Notes under the pieces: generated by a model
What the model saw: the letters and a program-made list of their open reading frames with translations, nothing else
Databases searched by the model: none
What the model was told of the DNA's origin: nothing
In this document: piece after piece, positions 26,846-35,861 of the stretch
How positions within the stretch are numbered: position 1 is the stretch's first letter
Layout: each line of letters opens with the position of its first letter
Made by a program: the position numbers and the translations under genes
DNA from: Geomicrobium sediminis
GTDB lineage: Bacteria; Bacillota; Bacilli; Bacillales; Marinococcaceae
NCBI RefSeq assembly: GCF_016908595.1
Contig: NZ_JAFBEC010000007.1
Span: 186,001 to 250,000, forward strand
DNA length: 64,000 nt
Reading direction: 5' to 3'

Positions 26846-27211
26846 CTACATTTCCATGTTCGCGCGATGCGATTGACAACTGTTTAGGAACGGTTCGGTC
26901 TTTTCATTGCCTATGAGACTTTTATCGAGGCGGTCTTCTAATGTGCATACCATTTGCACGCCAACGCCTTCAGAACGATAAGACGGATTCACACAAACGT
27001 GTTCAAGCAAAATGGTACCATCTTCACGCTCAATATAACCAACAACTCCTACAAAGTCGTCGTCCTTTTTCCATAAAAACAACTTCCAGTTATCTTCATT
27101 TTCATATCGATTAATCGTCTCTGTCAACGTTTTTATATCTTTAAGGTCCGGCATGAAAGATAAAAGACCCATCGCGATTTTTTTAAACGATGATTTATAT
27201 TTCACTAACAT
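26846..27211 (-). CDS. ribT: RibT-like GNAT acetyltransferase
   Basis: 121 residues starting MLVKYKSSFKKIAMGLLSFMP, almost word for word the RibT N-terminus of B. subtilis. The acetyl-CoA loop is VNPSYRSEGVGVQM. In B. subtilis ribT ends the riboflavin operon and precedes scpA; here the rib genes themselves are absent and lysA is upstream. The substrate is unknown. Confidence 0.9.
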   Translation of the reverse strand: MLVKYKSSFKKIAMGLLSFMPDLKDIKTLTETINRYENEDNWKLFLWKKDDDFVGVVGYIEREDGTILLEHVCVNPSYRSEGVGVQMVCTLEDRLDKSLIGNEKTEPFLNSCQSHRANMEM

Positions 27212-27263
27212 TTGCCTGACTCTCCCCTCTTACATAAAAAGAGATACAACTCGTTCTTGTGAC

Positions 27264-27301
27264 ATGAAAAAACAAAAACATGGACGATCCATGCTTTAAA
27301 G
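27264..27301 (-). terminator. Terminator after lysA
   Basis: On the minus strand AAAGCATGGA pairs with TCCATGTTTTT over TCG, followed by GTTTTTT. Confidence 0.82.
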
Positions 27302-27404
27302 CCACATTTCCTCACTTTAACATCGTATCTTGTATCATTATACATATGCGAGACCCGATCAGCAAGTTCTCGTTCGAAAAGGGGAGAATTATCCTGCAGC
27401 AAAC

Positions 27405-28706
27405 TTAGTCTAAGGATTGTAGCGAAAGGTCATTTTTAACAAGGTCTTCATACGTTTCTCGCTTAACGACCAGCTGATGCTTGCCACCTTCTGCAAACAC
27501 GACCGCAGGCTTAGCGAGACGATTATAGTTGCTTGCCATTGAATATCCATAAGCTCCTGTCGAATAAACAATTAACAAGTCTCCCGATTTTGCTTTTGGA
27601 AGCGTGATTGCATCAATGAGCATATCACCACTTTCACAAGCTTTTCCAGCAATCGCATACGTCACTTGCTCGTTATCAGGCGTTGCCTGGTGGGCAAGCG
27701 CCGCGTCATATTTTGCATCATACAAAGCTGGGCGGATATTGTCGCTCATTCCACCGTCCACACTAAGATAATGGCGAACATTCTCAATAACTTTCTCTGA
27801 ACCAATCGTATAAATTGTACTTCCTGCTTCTCCAACAATTGACCGTCCTGGTTCAATCCAAATTTCTGGTATTGCCATACCTAAACGTTCTGAAGCATCC
27901 TTTACTGCTTTGACGATTGTTTTTACGAATACGGACGGATCGAGTGGTTGATCGTCTTCTGTATAGCGAATTCCAAATCCACCACCAGTGTTAACGACTT
28001 CCGCTTCATATGACAACGTTTGTTTCCAGTTTTGTAAATGACTGTACAAAACATCAATCGCTTCTATAAATCCGTCGGTCTCAAAGATTTGTGATCCGAT
28101 ATGACAATGAAGGCCAAGTAAATGTAAAGAATCGTCTTCTAACACTTCAACGGCTGCGCGCTTTGCTTGTCCAGCTTGAAGGTCAAAACCAAACTTAGAA
28201 TCTTCTTGTCCAGTAGAAATATACGCATGCGTATGTGCTTCAACACCTGGTGTAACTCGAAGTAAGACTGGTGCAACTTTTCCTTGTCTCTTACTCTCAC
28301 TAGAGAGCAATGATAATTCATGAAAATTATCAACAACAAAACAGCCGATTCCAAGCTCAATCGCTTCTTTAATTTCTTTTAAACTTTTGTTGTTGCCGTG
28401 GAAATGAACCTTCTCCATTGGAAAACCAGCTTTTTTTGCTGTGTACAATTCTCCACCAGAAACGACATCTAAACTTAAACCTAACTGTTCAGCGAGTTGA
28501 ACCATTGCAACAGTACTAAAGGCTTTGCTCGCATAAGCAACTTGAAAATTAATTTCTTCTTCTTTAAATGCATCGATAAAGGCATGAGCTTTATTGCGAA
28601 TCACCGTTGTATCGTAGGCATATAGTGGCGTACCATACGTATTTACTAGTTCTTCGGCGCTCACGCCACCAATCGTGATGCTTCTTTGATGTACATCGTT
28701 TGACAT
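27405..28706 (-). CDS. lysA: Diaminopimelate decarboxylase
   Basis: 433 residues. The PLP lysine is in VAYASKAFST near residue 58; HCHIGSQI, NTGGGFGIRY, EPGRSIV and the CESGDM loop follow. It is the last step of lysine synthesis. The ATG lies 5 bases after GAGGTGAGG. It follows spoVAF by 47 bases, the same neighbour as in B. subtilis, where lysA is partly in the spoVA transcript. No lysine riboswitch is visible in that short gap. Confidence 0.96.
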   Translation of the reverse strand: MSNDVHQRSITIGGVSAEELVNTYGTPLYAYDTTVIRNKAHAFIDAFKEEEINFQVAYASKAFSTVAMVQLAEQLGLSLDVVSGGELYTAKKAGFPMEKVHFHGNNKSLKEIKEAIELGIGCFVVDNFHELSLLSSESKRQGKVAPVLLRVTPGVEAHTHAYISTGQEDSKFGFDLQAGQAKRAAVEVLEDDSLHLLGLHCHIGSQIFETDGFIEAIDVLYSHLQNWKQTLSYEAEVVNTGGGFGIRYTEDDQPLDPSVFVKTIVKAVKDASERLGMAIPEIWIEPGRSIVGEAGSTIYTIGSEKVIENVRHYLSVDGGMSDNIRPALYDAKYDAALAHQATPDNEQVTYAIAGKACESGDMLIDAITLPKAKSGDLLIVYSTGAYGYSMASNYNRLAKPAVVFAEGGKHQLVVKRETYEDLVKNDLSLQSLD

Positions 28707-28753
28707 GCCCTCACCTCTCACTATTCATGCCAATTATTGTACCATCTCTGTTT

Positions 28754-30235
28754 TTAATTGTCTCCTTGTTTAACCGGATCTTTCGGATTAACAATTCGAG
28801 GTCGAAGTCTCATGCTTGGCACCGTTGTGCGAATAGCAATTTGCCACATTCCTTTCGGATCAAACGGAAGAAATGGCCATAAATACGGTTTATGAAGTGG
28901 CTTCATTCCTGCCATGAGAATCAACACGACAGTTAACGCAATGACGAGTCCATAACTCAAAAACAAACCCGTTGCGATGATGAGTACAATTCGAAGCATT
29001 TTTAGCGCTGTTCCCATCTCAGCACTAGGGACTGCAAAAATTCCGACCGCCCCAAGAGACATATATAAGATAACTTCAGGCGTTAACAAACCAACACTAA
29101 TCGCAACGTCACCAATTAATAATGCGGCAACTAAACCGAGTGCCGTCGCTAATGGTGAAGGTGTGTGAATCGCTGCCATCCGTAGTAACTCGATTCCAAA
29201 CTCAGCGACGAGCACTTGTGCCATGAGTGGAACGTTCGATTCTTCTTCAGGACCGAGATAACTGAGCGCATCTGGAATCATATCTGGTTGTAAAACGAGC
29301 AATGACCATAGAGGAACGATAAGAATGGATGAAATGATCCCGATAAACCGTACCCACCGTAAAAACGTCCCAACTGCTGCCGATTGGCGAAACTCTTCAG
29401 CATGTTGAACATGATGAAAAAATGTTGCGGGTAGGATAATGACAGACGGTGAAGTATCGACAATTATGGCGACGTGACCTTCCAATAAATGAGTTGAAGC
29501 AACATCCGGACGTTCTGTGTAACGAACGAGCGGGAACGGATTCCAACCTTGATTGACGAGATATTCTTCAATCGTTTTATCCGCCATTGAAATGCCATCA
29601 ATATCAATTTGTTCAAGTTCTTTTTTTATAATTGAAACGAGATCTGGGTCTGCGACACCGTGAATGTACGAGATACAAATATCCGTCTTAGACCTCGAAC
29701 CAATTTGCATGATTTCATTTCGTAAATTTTCATCACGTATGTGTCGTCTCGTTAGTCCTGTATTTTCAATAATGTTCTCAGTATACCCGTCCCTTGCACC
29801 ACGAACGACACGTTCTGTATCGGGTTCATCTGGTGAGCGACCTGGATAATTTCGCACATCTACGACAAAGGCTTTCTTTTCATCTTCAAGTAGTATAAAT
29901 ACGAGACCACTTAACATATAAAAAATACAGTCTTCGATCGTTTCTGTGTATTCGACTTGTAGATGGGTTAAATGGTTCTCAATTGTTTCTTGAACGGTGT
30001 CTGCTTCTGGGTCTAAATGATCCAAATGCATTAATTCTTTCAACACTTCAATTACATTTTCAATATTTGTTAACCCATTGCAATAATAAATTTGTACTTC
30101 TTTTTCTAGTATGTTTAATTTCCGTACACCAACATCAAAACTATCATCCATACCAAGACGTTCTTTAAAAATCTTTTCGTTTTTATGGATATGAGAAGAT
30201 AGTGGCGTATGTTCTCGCTTCGTTTGCTCTTTCAT
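28754..30235 (-). CDS. spoVAF: Stage V sporulation protein AF (GerA-family)
   Basis: 493 residues with the GerAA/SpoVAF plan: a large N-terminal soluble domain (residues 1-300) and four to five C-terminal membrane helices. FILLEDEKKAFVVDVRNYPGRSPDEPDTERVVRG and RYTERPDVASTHLLEGHVAI (near 238) are family marks. The protein acts with GerA-type receptors and dipicolinate release in germination. ATG at 30235 or GTG at 30247 can start it; both overlap or touch the upstream spoVAEA stop. Confidence 0.93.
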   Translation of the reverse strand: MKEQTKREHTPLSSHIHKNEKIFKERLGMDDSFDVGVRKLNILEKEVQIYYCNGLTNIENVIEVLKELMHLDHLDPEADTVQETIENHLTHLQVEYTETIEDCIFYMLSGLVFILLEDEKKAFVVDVRNYPGRSPDEPDTERVVRGARDGYTENIIENTGLTRRHIRDENLRNEIMQIGSRSKTDICISYIHGVADPDLVSIIKKELEQIDIDGISMADKTIEEYLVNQGWNPFPLVRYTERPDVASTHLLEGHVAIIVDTSPSVIILPATFFHHVQHAEEFRQSAAVGTFLRWVRFIGIISSILIVPLWSLLVLQPDMIPDALSYLGPEEESNVPLMAQVLVAEFGIELLRMAAIHTPSPLATALGLVAALLIGDVAISVGLLTPEVILYMSLGAVGIFAVPSAEMGTALKMLRIVLIIATGLFLSYGLVIALTVVLILMAGMKPLHKPYLWPFLPFDPKGMWQIAIRTTVPSMRLRPRIVNPKDPVKQGDN

Positions 30236-30236
30236 G

Positions 30237-30791
30237 CTACTTTGCACTCCGTTCTATAATCAACTTCAGTGCTTTTGTTGTTACTTTCGCACCTTTATGG
30301 GGGTCATCCCTTCCAGCCATCTTTCCGAGATCTCCAATTCCTACAACCGTTTTTATATCCAGTTGATCGAGCACATATACAGTGTCGCCATGCACTTTGT
30401 GATCTTCTAGATCTGGAATGCCCTCCTTATCAACTCCTTGACTGACGAGTTGTCCGTTGCGATCTATGGACACATCAACCCTCGTCCAATCAGCTGAACG
30501 GTCCGCTGATGAAACAGCGAGTGCGCCGATAATTTCTATTTCCTCTTCTTCAGCTAACTGCTTCATTAACGTTTCACCTTTGCCGATTTCGACTTGTCCA
30601 GCATCATCAAATAGAACGACTGTAATCAGGTATTCACTCGCTTTTACTTTTTTTAAGAGATCTTCATACGAGCAGCACGTCGGATTGCCTCCTGATAAAA
30701 TAACGTGACCGATCGATAACGTTTTTGTTGCTCGTATGATTGCCTTACACGCAATGGCGTCTCCATCTGTCACGAAAATCACTTTTTGCAC
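30237..30791 (-). CDS. spoVAEA: Stage V sporulation protein AE (SpoVAEA type)
   Basis: 184 residues, soluble: VIFVTDGDAIACKAI, LSGGNPT, VGIGDLGKMAGRDDPHKGA. This is the hydrophilic SpoVAEA, distinct from membrane SpoVAEB at 22.8 kb. A GTG start is chosen because GTGAGGTG is 5-6 bases upstream. In B. subtilis it lies between spoVAEB and spoVAF; here AEA-AF are 6 kb from AC-AD-AEB, and spoVAA and spoVAB are not in the window. Confidence 0.92.
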   Translation of the reverse strand: MQKVIFVTDGDAIACKAIIRATKTLSIGHVILSGGNPTCCSYEDLLKKVKASEYLITVVLFDDAGQVEIGKGETLMKQLAEEEEIEIIGALAVSSADRSADWTRVDVSIDRNGQLVSQGVDKEGIPDLEDHKVHGDTVYVLDQLDIKTVVGIGDLGKMAGRDDPHKGAKVTTKALKLIIERSAK

Positions 30792-30913
30792 AATCCACAC
30801 CTCACCCTTTTACCGTTTTATTATGAATCAATGTTCACCTCATTATGTATTGACGGAACGTTTCACTATTAAGGTATGTGAAATTTATAAAAAGAAAAGA
30901 CGAGTGCTTAAGA

Positions 30914-31297
30914 TCACTCATCTTCATGCAAACAACTCGTAACTGCGCCTCGCTTTGGTATCGTTAAATAAAATAAACCTTGTTCTAAGGAGCCATTCAT
31001 TTGAGTATCATCAGCATTTGGTAAATAAAACGTCCGAGAACTTTGCTCGTAATAGTGGCCGTTATGCTTTGATGCAGAGATCATTAAATACGGCGCCTCA
31101 TACTCAATTGTAATGTCATCTTTTGTCATGTTCGGTAACCGACCTTCAATCGTATACCCATTGTCATATTCGATTACGTGCAATTGATTCTCAAGTAACT
31201 GTCTTGCAATCGGTACAACATGGTGAATAAAAGCATCTTGAATCACGTTCGCAATGCTTCCTAGAATCCGACTACCTTTCGATGGTGGCAACGTCAT
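30914..31297 (-). CDS. Hsp20-like (alpha-crystallin fold) protein
   Basis: 127 residues. A helical N-terminus (GSRILGSIANVIQDAFIHH) precedes a compact beta domain: EYDNGYTIEGRLPNMTKDDITIEYEAPYL, then YEQSSRTFYLPN and YLTIPKRG. This pattern fits small heat-shock or spore-coat CotM/CotP-type proteins. It lies between sigF and spoVAEA, where spoVAA/AB stand in B. subtilis, so a forespore or coat role is plausible but inferred. The start is the ATGATG 5-8 bases after GGGGG; the longer open frame upstream runs through the sigF terminator. Confidence 0.72.
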   Translation of the reverse strand: MTLPPSKGSRILGSIANVIQDAFIHHVVPIARQLLENQLHVIEYDNGYTIEGRLPNMTKDDITIEYEAPYLMISASKHNGHYYEQSSRTFYLPNADDTQMNGSLEQGLFYLTIPKRGAVTSCLHEDE

Positions 31298-31388
31298 CAT
31301 TTCGTCCCCCATTTTCTTTCGTTTACTATCGTTGTATGCAACCACCATTTGCTTTGTGCCCAGATAAACGTGCAGCAAAAATAAGCAC

Positions 31389-31416
31389 AAAAAAAGCCTT
31401 GCATGTGCAAGGCTTG
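31389..31416 (-). terminator. Terminator after sigF
   Basis: On the minus strand AAGCCTTGC pairs with GCAAGGCTT over four bases, followed by seven T. It lies 115 bases after the sigF stop. Confidence 0.85.
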
Positions 31417-31530
31417 ATTGAAAAAAGTAATGGTCCACTACTCAGAAGGTCACCTACAACCATACTTGTGAGGATCATGACGTGGTGAGCAATTCTGTTT
31501 ACGCCACGGTTAACGAGATATTGTTAACAA

Positions 31531-32280
31531 TCACTCGACCATTTCTTTTCGCATCTTTTCTAAAATTTTCTTTTCGAGTCGAGAAACTTGCACTTGTGAG
31601 ATCCCTAACCGCTCTGCCACTTCAGACTGTGTTTTATCTTTGTAGTATCGTAAGAAAACGATCAGTCTTTCCCTTTTTTCCAAATGTCTGACGACATCTC
31701 TTAGAGCTAGCTCATCAAACCATTTAGATTCATCAGGATCTGATATTTGATCCATTAGCGTAATCGGATCACCCTCGTTCTCATAGACCGTTTCATGAAG
31801 TGATGACAACGTACGTGTTGCTTCATTAGCAAACACAACATCTTCTGTAGAGATATCCAGTGATTGCGCAATTTCGTTAATCGTCGGAATTCTCCCGAGT
31901 TGTTTCGTTAACTCTTCTTTTTGTTTACGGATTTTATGGTTTAACTCTTTTAAAGAACGGCTTACTTTAACCGTTCCATCATCTCGAATAAATCGTTGGA
32001 TTTCTCCGATAATCATCGGAACGGCATACGTTGAAAATTTCACTTGATAAGACAAATCAAACTTATCAATCGATTTCATAAGCCCGATACAACCGATTTG
32101 AAACAAATCCTCGGCTTCGTAGCCACGATTTATAAACCGCTGAACGACAGACCAGACGAGCCGAGTGTTGTTTTCAATCAATTGGTCTCGAGATTCTTTT
32201 ATCCCTTTTTGACTTTCTTCAATCCATGTTCGCACTTGCTCATCTGATGGTTTTTTTCCTCGTTTGGTTTTTGTCTCCAT
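31531..32280 (-). CDS. sigF: RNA polymerase sporulation sigma factor SigF
   Basis: 249 residues with sigma regions 2 (NTRLVWSVVQRFINRGYEAEDLFQIGCIGL...), 3 and 4 (SEVAERLGISQVQVSRLEKKIL). It directs early forespore transcription and is held inactive by SpoIIAB. Third gene of the spoIIA operon; GTTAAGGGGCG precedes the ATG. Confidence 0.97.
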   Translation of the reverse strand: METKTKRGKKPSDEQVRTWIEESQKGIKESRDQLIENNTRLVWSVVQRFINRGYEAEDLFQIGCIGLMKSIDKFDLSYQVKFSTYAVPMIIGEIQRFIRDDGTVKVSRSLKELNHKIRKQKEELTKQLGRIPTINEIAQSLDISTEDVVFANEATRTLSSLHETVYENEGDPITLMDQISDPDESKWFDELALRDVVRHLEKRERLIVFLRYYKDKTQSEVAERLGISQVQVSRLEKKILEKMRKEMVE

Positions 32281-32291
32281 AACAACGCCCC

Positions 32292-32732
32292 TTAATGGTT
32301 CACAACTTTGTTTTTGGACAGCTGTTTCTTGACATAGACCGTCGTTCCACGTCCTGCTACAGACGTGACACTCATTTCATCCATAAAGTTTTCCATGATC
32401 GTAAATCCCATTCCTGAACGTTCAAGGTCAGGTTTTGACGTGTACAGTGGCTCTTTTGCTTGGTCCACATCATCAATGCCACCACCTTCATCACGCACGC
32501 TAATGCCAACCACATCATCGTCGAGATGAACGGTAATTGTGACCGTTCCGGCTGGATTTTCTTCATAGCCATGAATAATCGCATTCGTTACGGCTTCAGA
32601 CACAACCGTCTTAATTTCTGTTAGCTCGTCCATCGTCGGATCTAGTTGCGCAATGAAAGCTGCAACACTCACACGGGCAAATGACTCATTTTGACTTAGT
32701 GCAGAGAATTGGATTTCCATTTCGTTCTTCAT
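32292..32732 (-). CDS. spoIIAB: Anti-sigma F factor and kinase SpoIIAB
   Basis: 146 residues, GHKL ATPase fold: [16 protein letters not shown] (N-box), [10 protein letters not shown] (G1), [14 protein letters not shown] (G2). It binds sigma-F and phosphorylates SpoIIAA on serine. It abuts spoIIAA directly. Confidence 0.97.
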   Translation of the reverse strand: MKNEMEIQFSALSQNESFARVSVAAFIAQLDPTMDELTEIKTVVSEAVTNAIIHGYEENPAGTVTITVHLDDDVVGISVRDEGGGIDDVDQAKEPLYTSKPDLERSGMGFTIMENFMDEMSVTSVAGRGTTVYVKKQLSKNKVVNH

Positions 32733-33086
32733 TTACACGGCCTCCCCCAAAGCTTGTAGTGCATGAGATTCCTGTTCTTCTAAGGATAATACCTTAAACA
32801 GCCCTGCCATTTCAAATAAACGATAAACAGGTGCACTCACTCCACAAACGATCAACCTTCCACCTCGAGGTTGAAGCTTCTTATACCTACCAAGAATGAC
32901 GCCAATACCAGAGCTATCCATGAACGTTAAGCCTTCTGCATTCAAAACGATATGTTTTGTATTATGCTCTTCTAAATGACGGTCAACAATTGCACGTAAT
33001 TCACTCGCTGAATGATGGTCTAACTCTCCGTGCAAACGCACACAGAGTATGTTTTGCTTTTGTTCTACTTCCACAGAAAAACTCAT
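32733..33086 (-). CDS. spoIIAA: Anti-anti-sigma factor SpoIIAA
   Basis: 117 residues, the same length as in B. subtilis. STAS domain with the phosphorylation site Ser58 in FMDSSGIG. Unphosphorylated protein frees sigma-F from SpoIIAB. The ATG lies 6 bases after GGAGGAG. A possible sigma-H promoter lies upstream. Confidence 0.97.
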   Translation of the reverse strand: MSFSVEVEQKQNILCVRLHGELDHHSASELRAIVDRHLEEHNTKHIVLNAEGLTFMDSSGIGVILGRYKKLQPRGGRLIVCGVSAPVYRLFEMAGLFKVLSLEEQESHALQALGEAV

Positions 33087-33137
33087 AACCGCTCCTCCAG
33101 TCTCTCTCACAATTCAAATTAGCTATCTCCCCTAAAA

Positions 33138-33163
33138 AGTTCAACATCACCACTCAAGTTCCT
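33138..33163 (-). promoter_or_regulatory. Possible sigma-H promoter of spoIIA
   Basis: On the minus strand AGGAACT, 14 bases, GAACT. This approaches the sigma-H pattern (AGGAWWT, RGAAT) expected ahead of spoIIAA, but the -10 is imperfect. Confidence 0.4.
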
Positions 33164-33184
33164 TTACGTGTGACAAAAGCAGTT

Positions 33185-34390
33185 TTAATTCATGCTAGTC
33201 TCTGAAACTTCGTCACCCGTTGTCGAATCGCCTCGCTCAACACCTAAGATTTTTAAGGCGCTACGCTTGAATAACTCCCACCATGACGCACTTTCGATAT
33301 CTTCTTTTGCAATAATGTTGGACGTTGAAATCACGTCTTGGTCATTCAACAATTGAAACTCTCCAATCACTTCACCTTTTTGGATCGGTGCTTTTAAATC
33401 AGAAACGGTAATCTTTTCTTCAACAGTTTCAGCAGTCTCTCCTTTTTTCAGAAGTAAGCTTATTTGATCTTCTAACTCACCAACAACTGTTGACTTCGTT
33501 CCTTTTTCGACTGGAACACTTGTCACAGCAGTACCTTTGTCAAACAATGATTCAACGTGATAATTCGCAAAGCCATGATCCATCAAACTCGTAATCGTAT
33601 TGTTTCGAATCTGTGGTGTTTCAGCTCCCATAACGACAGCAATCAATCGCATGTCATCTCGTTTTGCAGTTGCAGTAAGACCGTACATCGACTCACGTGT
33701 AAATCCTGTCTTTAAACCATCCATTCCATCATAAAACTTGATTAATCGGTTTGTATTTACGAGCCAAAACTCGTCGTCAGTTCCTTGACGTAAATAATCT
33801 TCATAGATGCTCGTAAATGACGTAATCTCTTCGTGTTTTAATAATTCTTGTGCCATTTTAGCAAGATCGTGTGCACTCGTTTTATGATTTTCACCTGGCA
33901 AACCATTCGTATTGTTAAAGGTCGTATTTGTGAGTCCTAATTCTTTTGCTTTCTCATTCATCATATCAACGAACGCTTCTTCAGAACCTGCAATATGTTC
34001 CGCCATAGCAACAGAAGCATCGTTTCCAGAGGCAACCGCAATCGCTTTTAATAGATCGCGAACACTCATTTCTTCACCAGGCTCTAAAAAGATTTGTGAC
34101 CCACCCATTGAAGCCGCGTATTCACTCGTTGTGACGAGATCTTCAAACGATAGATTCTCAGCTTTAATCTCTTCCATAATGAGTAGCATCGTCATAATCT
34201 TCGTCATTGAAGCCGGAGGAAGTGCTTCTTCTGAATTTTTCTCCATCAATACATTCCCTGTATCTGCTTCAATTAATATTGCAGAACCTACATCATCTGT
34301 CATCGTCGTCTCCTGAGCTGACACTGTGGACAGCGGAACGGAAAAAACAAGTACAGCCCCAACTAACGCACTTACTAGCCTTTTTATCAT
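33185..34390 (-). CDS. dacF: D-alanyl-D-alanine carboxypeptidase DacF
   Basis: 401 residues. A signal peptide (MIKRLVSALVGAVLVFSVPL..., cut after SAQ) precedes the PBP motifs SMTK, SGN and KTGFTRE, then a C-terminal beta domain and a membrane-binding tail (WWELFKRSALKIL). DacF regulates cortex crosslinking in the forespore. It leads dacF-spoIIAA-spoIIAB-sigF as in B. subtilis. CGGAGGATTAGAGACG precedes the ATG; the open frame extends 29 codons further without a site. Confidence 0.95.
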   Translation of the reverse strand: MIKRLVSALVGAVLVFSVPLSTVSAQETTMTDDVGSAILIEADTGNVLMEKNSEEALPPASMTKIMTMLLIMEEIKAENLSFEDLVTTSEYAASMGGSQIFLEPGEEMSVRDLLKAIAVASGNDASVAMAEHIAGSEEAFVDMMNEKAKELGLTNTTFNNTNGLPGENHKTSAHDLAKMAQELLKHEEITSFTSIYEDYLRQGTDDEFWLVNTNRLIKFYDGMDGLKTGFTRESMYGLTATAKRDDMRLIAVVMGAETPQIRNNTITSLMDHGFANYHVESLFDKGTAVTSVPVEKGTKSTVVGELEDQISLLLKKGETAETVEEKITVSDLKAPIQKGEVIGEFQLLNDQDVISTSNIIAKEDIESASWWELFKRSALKILGVERGDSTTGDEVSETSMN

Positions 34391-34475
34391 CGTCTCTAAT
34401 CCTCCGTTTTTTTCTACTAGTTTCACCAAAATAATCGCTACATAAACGTGTGAACCTATGAAAAAACAAAGGCAC

Positions 34476-34516
34476 AAAAAAACGACTTGCTTAAAGGTTC
34501 CCTTTAAGCAAGTCGT
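34476..34516 (-). terminator. Terminator after pdp
   Basis: A perfect 15-pair stem (CGACTTGCTTAAAGG with CCTTTAAGCAAGTCG) over a 3-base loop, with TTTTTTGTG on the minus strand. Confidence 0.92.
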
Positions 34517-34524
34517 AAAGACAA

Positions 34525-35829
34525 TTATTTTAGCATTTCATCCATAATTAAAGGCAATGGCTCAACGTGTTCTTTTGTGATCGTGTAGCTTTCTTCAATC
34601 AATTTCACCACGTCTGCGACATCTTCTTTGTTTGAATGAATATACGTAAGCACATCGCCTGCGTTTACGTAATCGCCACGTTTTTTCTTAACTTGTACAC
34701 CAACACTATGATCGATTTCCTCGTCTTTCGTCATTCGACCAGCGCCAAGGTGACCTGCTGCTTGGCCAATTTTCGCTGCATGAATTTGCTTGACGTACCC
34801 GTCTTCTTTCGCCGTTACCGGAATGATGTGGTTCGCTTTTACAAATGCTTCTGGGTTATCAACGAACGTCGGATCGCCACCTTGGCGTTCCACGAATTGG
34901 CGAAACGCTTCAAGCGCTTTTCCGTTTTGGAGTAACTCATTTGCAAGTTGTTCTCCTGCTTCTACAGAGTCAACTTTGTTTGCAAGTACGAGCATATGAG
35001 CCGCAAGTCGAACACTTAAGTCGCGAACGTCTTTTGGACCGCCACCTTTAAGAACGTCAATCGCTTCTTTTACTTCAAGGGAGTTTCCGACCATTTCGCC
35101 GAGTGGTTGGTCCATGTCTGATAACACAGCAACGGTTTGACGCCCAAGTTCATTCCCGATTTGAACCATCGTTTGTGCGAGCTCTCTTGCTGCATCAAGG
35201 TCGCTCATAAATGCGCCACTTCCAACTTTAACATCAAGTACGATGCCATCGGCACCAGCAGCAATCTTCTTACTCATTACTGAACTTGCAATCAAAGGCA
35301 TTGCGTTAACCGTTGCTGTTACGTCGCGCAATGCGTACAGCTTCTTATCAGCAGGTGTTAAGTTCCCCGTTTGTCCGACAAGAGCAAGCTTATGTTCATT
35401 GACAAGATCAATAAAACGATCAACTGTCATTTCTGTTTGAAATCCAGAAAATGCTTCCAGCTTGTCAATCGTACCACCCGTATGACCGAGCCCACGACCT
35501 GACATTTTTGCCACTGGAACACCTGCTGCTGCAACGAGTGGGGACAAGATAAATGTCGTTTTATCCCCAACGCCACCTGTTGAATGTTTATCAACTTTAA
35601 CGCCTTCAATTTGTGACAAATCAAGCTCATCGCCAGACTTTGCCATCGCGTGAGTAAGGGCTGCACTTTCTTCTTTTGTCATTCCTTGAAAGTATACCGC
35701 CATTGCCCATGCTGACGCTTGATAATCAGGGATTGATCCGTTTGTGTATTCTGTTACAAATTGTTTAATATGCTCATCATCGTGTACGAGTCCGTCGCGT
35801 TTATTTGCGATAAAGTCAACCATTCTCAT
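34525..35829 (-). CDS. pdp: Pyrimidine-nucleoside phosphorylase
   Basis: 434 residues. KHSTGGVGDKTT near 82 binds phosphate, KMSGRGLGHTGGTIDKLE near 108 is the thymidine/pyrimidine phosphorylase signature, and a C-terminal barrel-sandwich domain follows. It splits uridine, thymidine and deoxyuridine to base and (deoxy)ribose 1-phosphate. The ATG follows AAAAGGTGAAACAC. It ends a xerD-deoB-pupG-pdp unit for nucleoside recycling. Confidence 0.96.
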   Translation of the reverse strand: MRMVDFIANKRDGLVHDDEHIKQFVTEYTNGSIPDYQASAWAMAVYFQGMTKEESAALTHAMAKSGDELDLSQIEGVKVDKHSTGGVGDKTTFILSPLVAAAGVPVAKMSGRGLGHTGGTIDKLEAFSGFQTEMTVDRFIDLVNEHKLALVGQTGNLTPADKKLYALRDVTATVNAMPLIASSVMSKKIAAGADGIVLDVKVGSGAFMSDLDAARELAQTMVQIGNELGRQTVAVLSDMDQPLGEMVGNSLEVKEAIDVLKGGGPKDVRDLSVRLAAHMLVLANKVDSVEAGEQLANELLQNGKALEAFRQFVERQGGDPTFVDNPEAFVKANHIIPVTAKEDGYVKQIHAAKIGQAAGHLGAGRMTKDEEIDHSVGVQVKKKRGDYVNAGDVLTYIHSNKEDVADVVKLIEESYTITKEHVEPLPLIMDEMLK

Positions 35830-35861
35830 GTGTTTCACCTTTTCTTTAAAAAGAATATCTA

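Noticed and set aside
27205-27402. 65-aa minus-strand frame between ribT and lysA
   Set aside because: It contains the lysA terminator, has no ribosome binding site, and its sequence shows no family features.
28707-28753. Lysine riboswitch before lysA
   Set aside because: The 47-base gap is too short for an L-box aptamer and none of its conserved elements are seen.
33912-34316. 134-aa plus-strand frame inside dacF
   Set aside because: Antisense shadow of a well-supported penicillin-binding protein; serine- and isoleucine-rich mirror composition.
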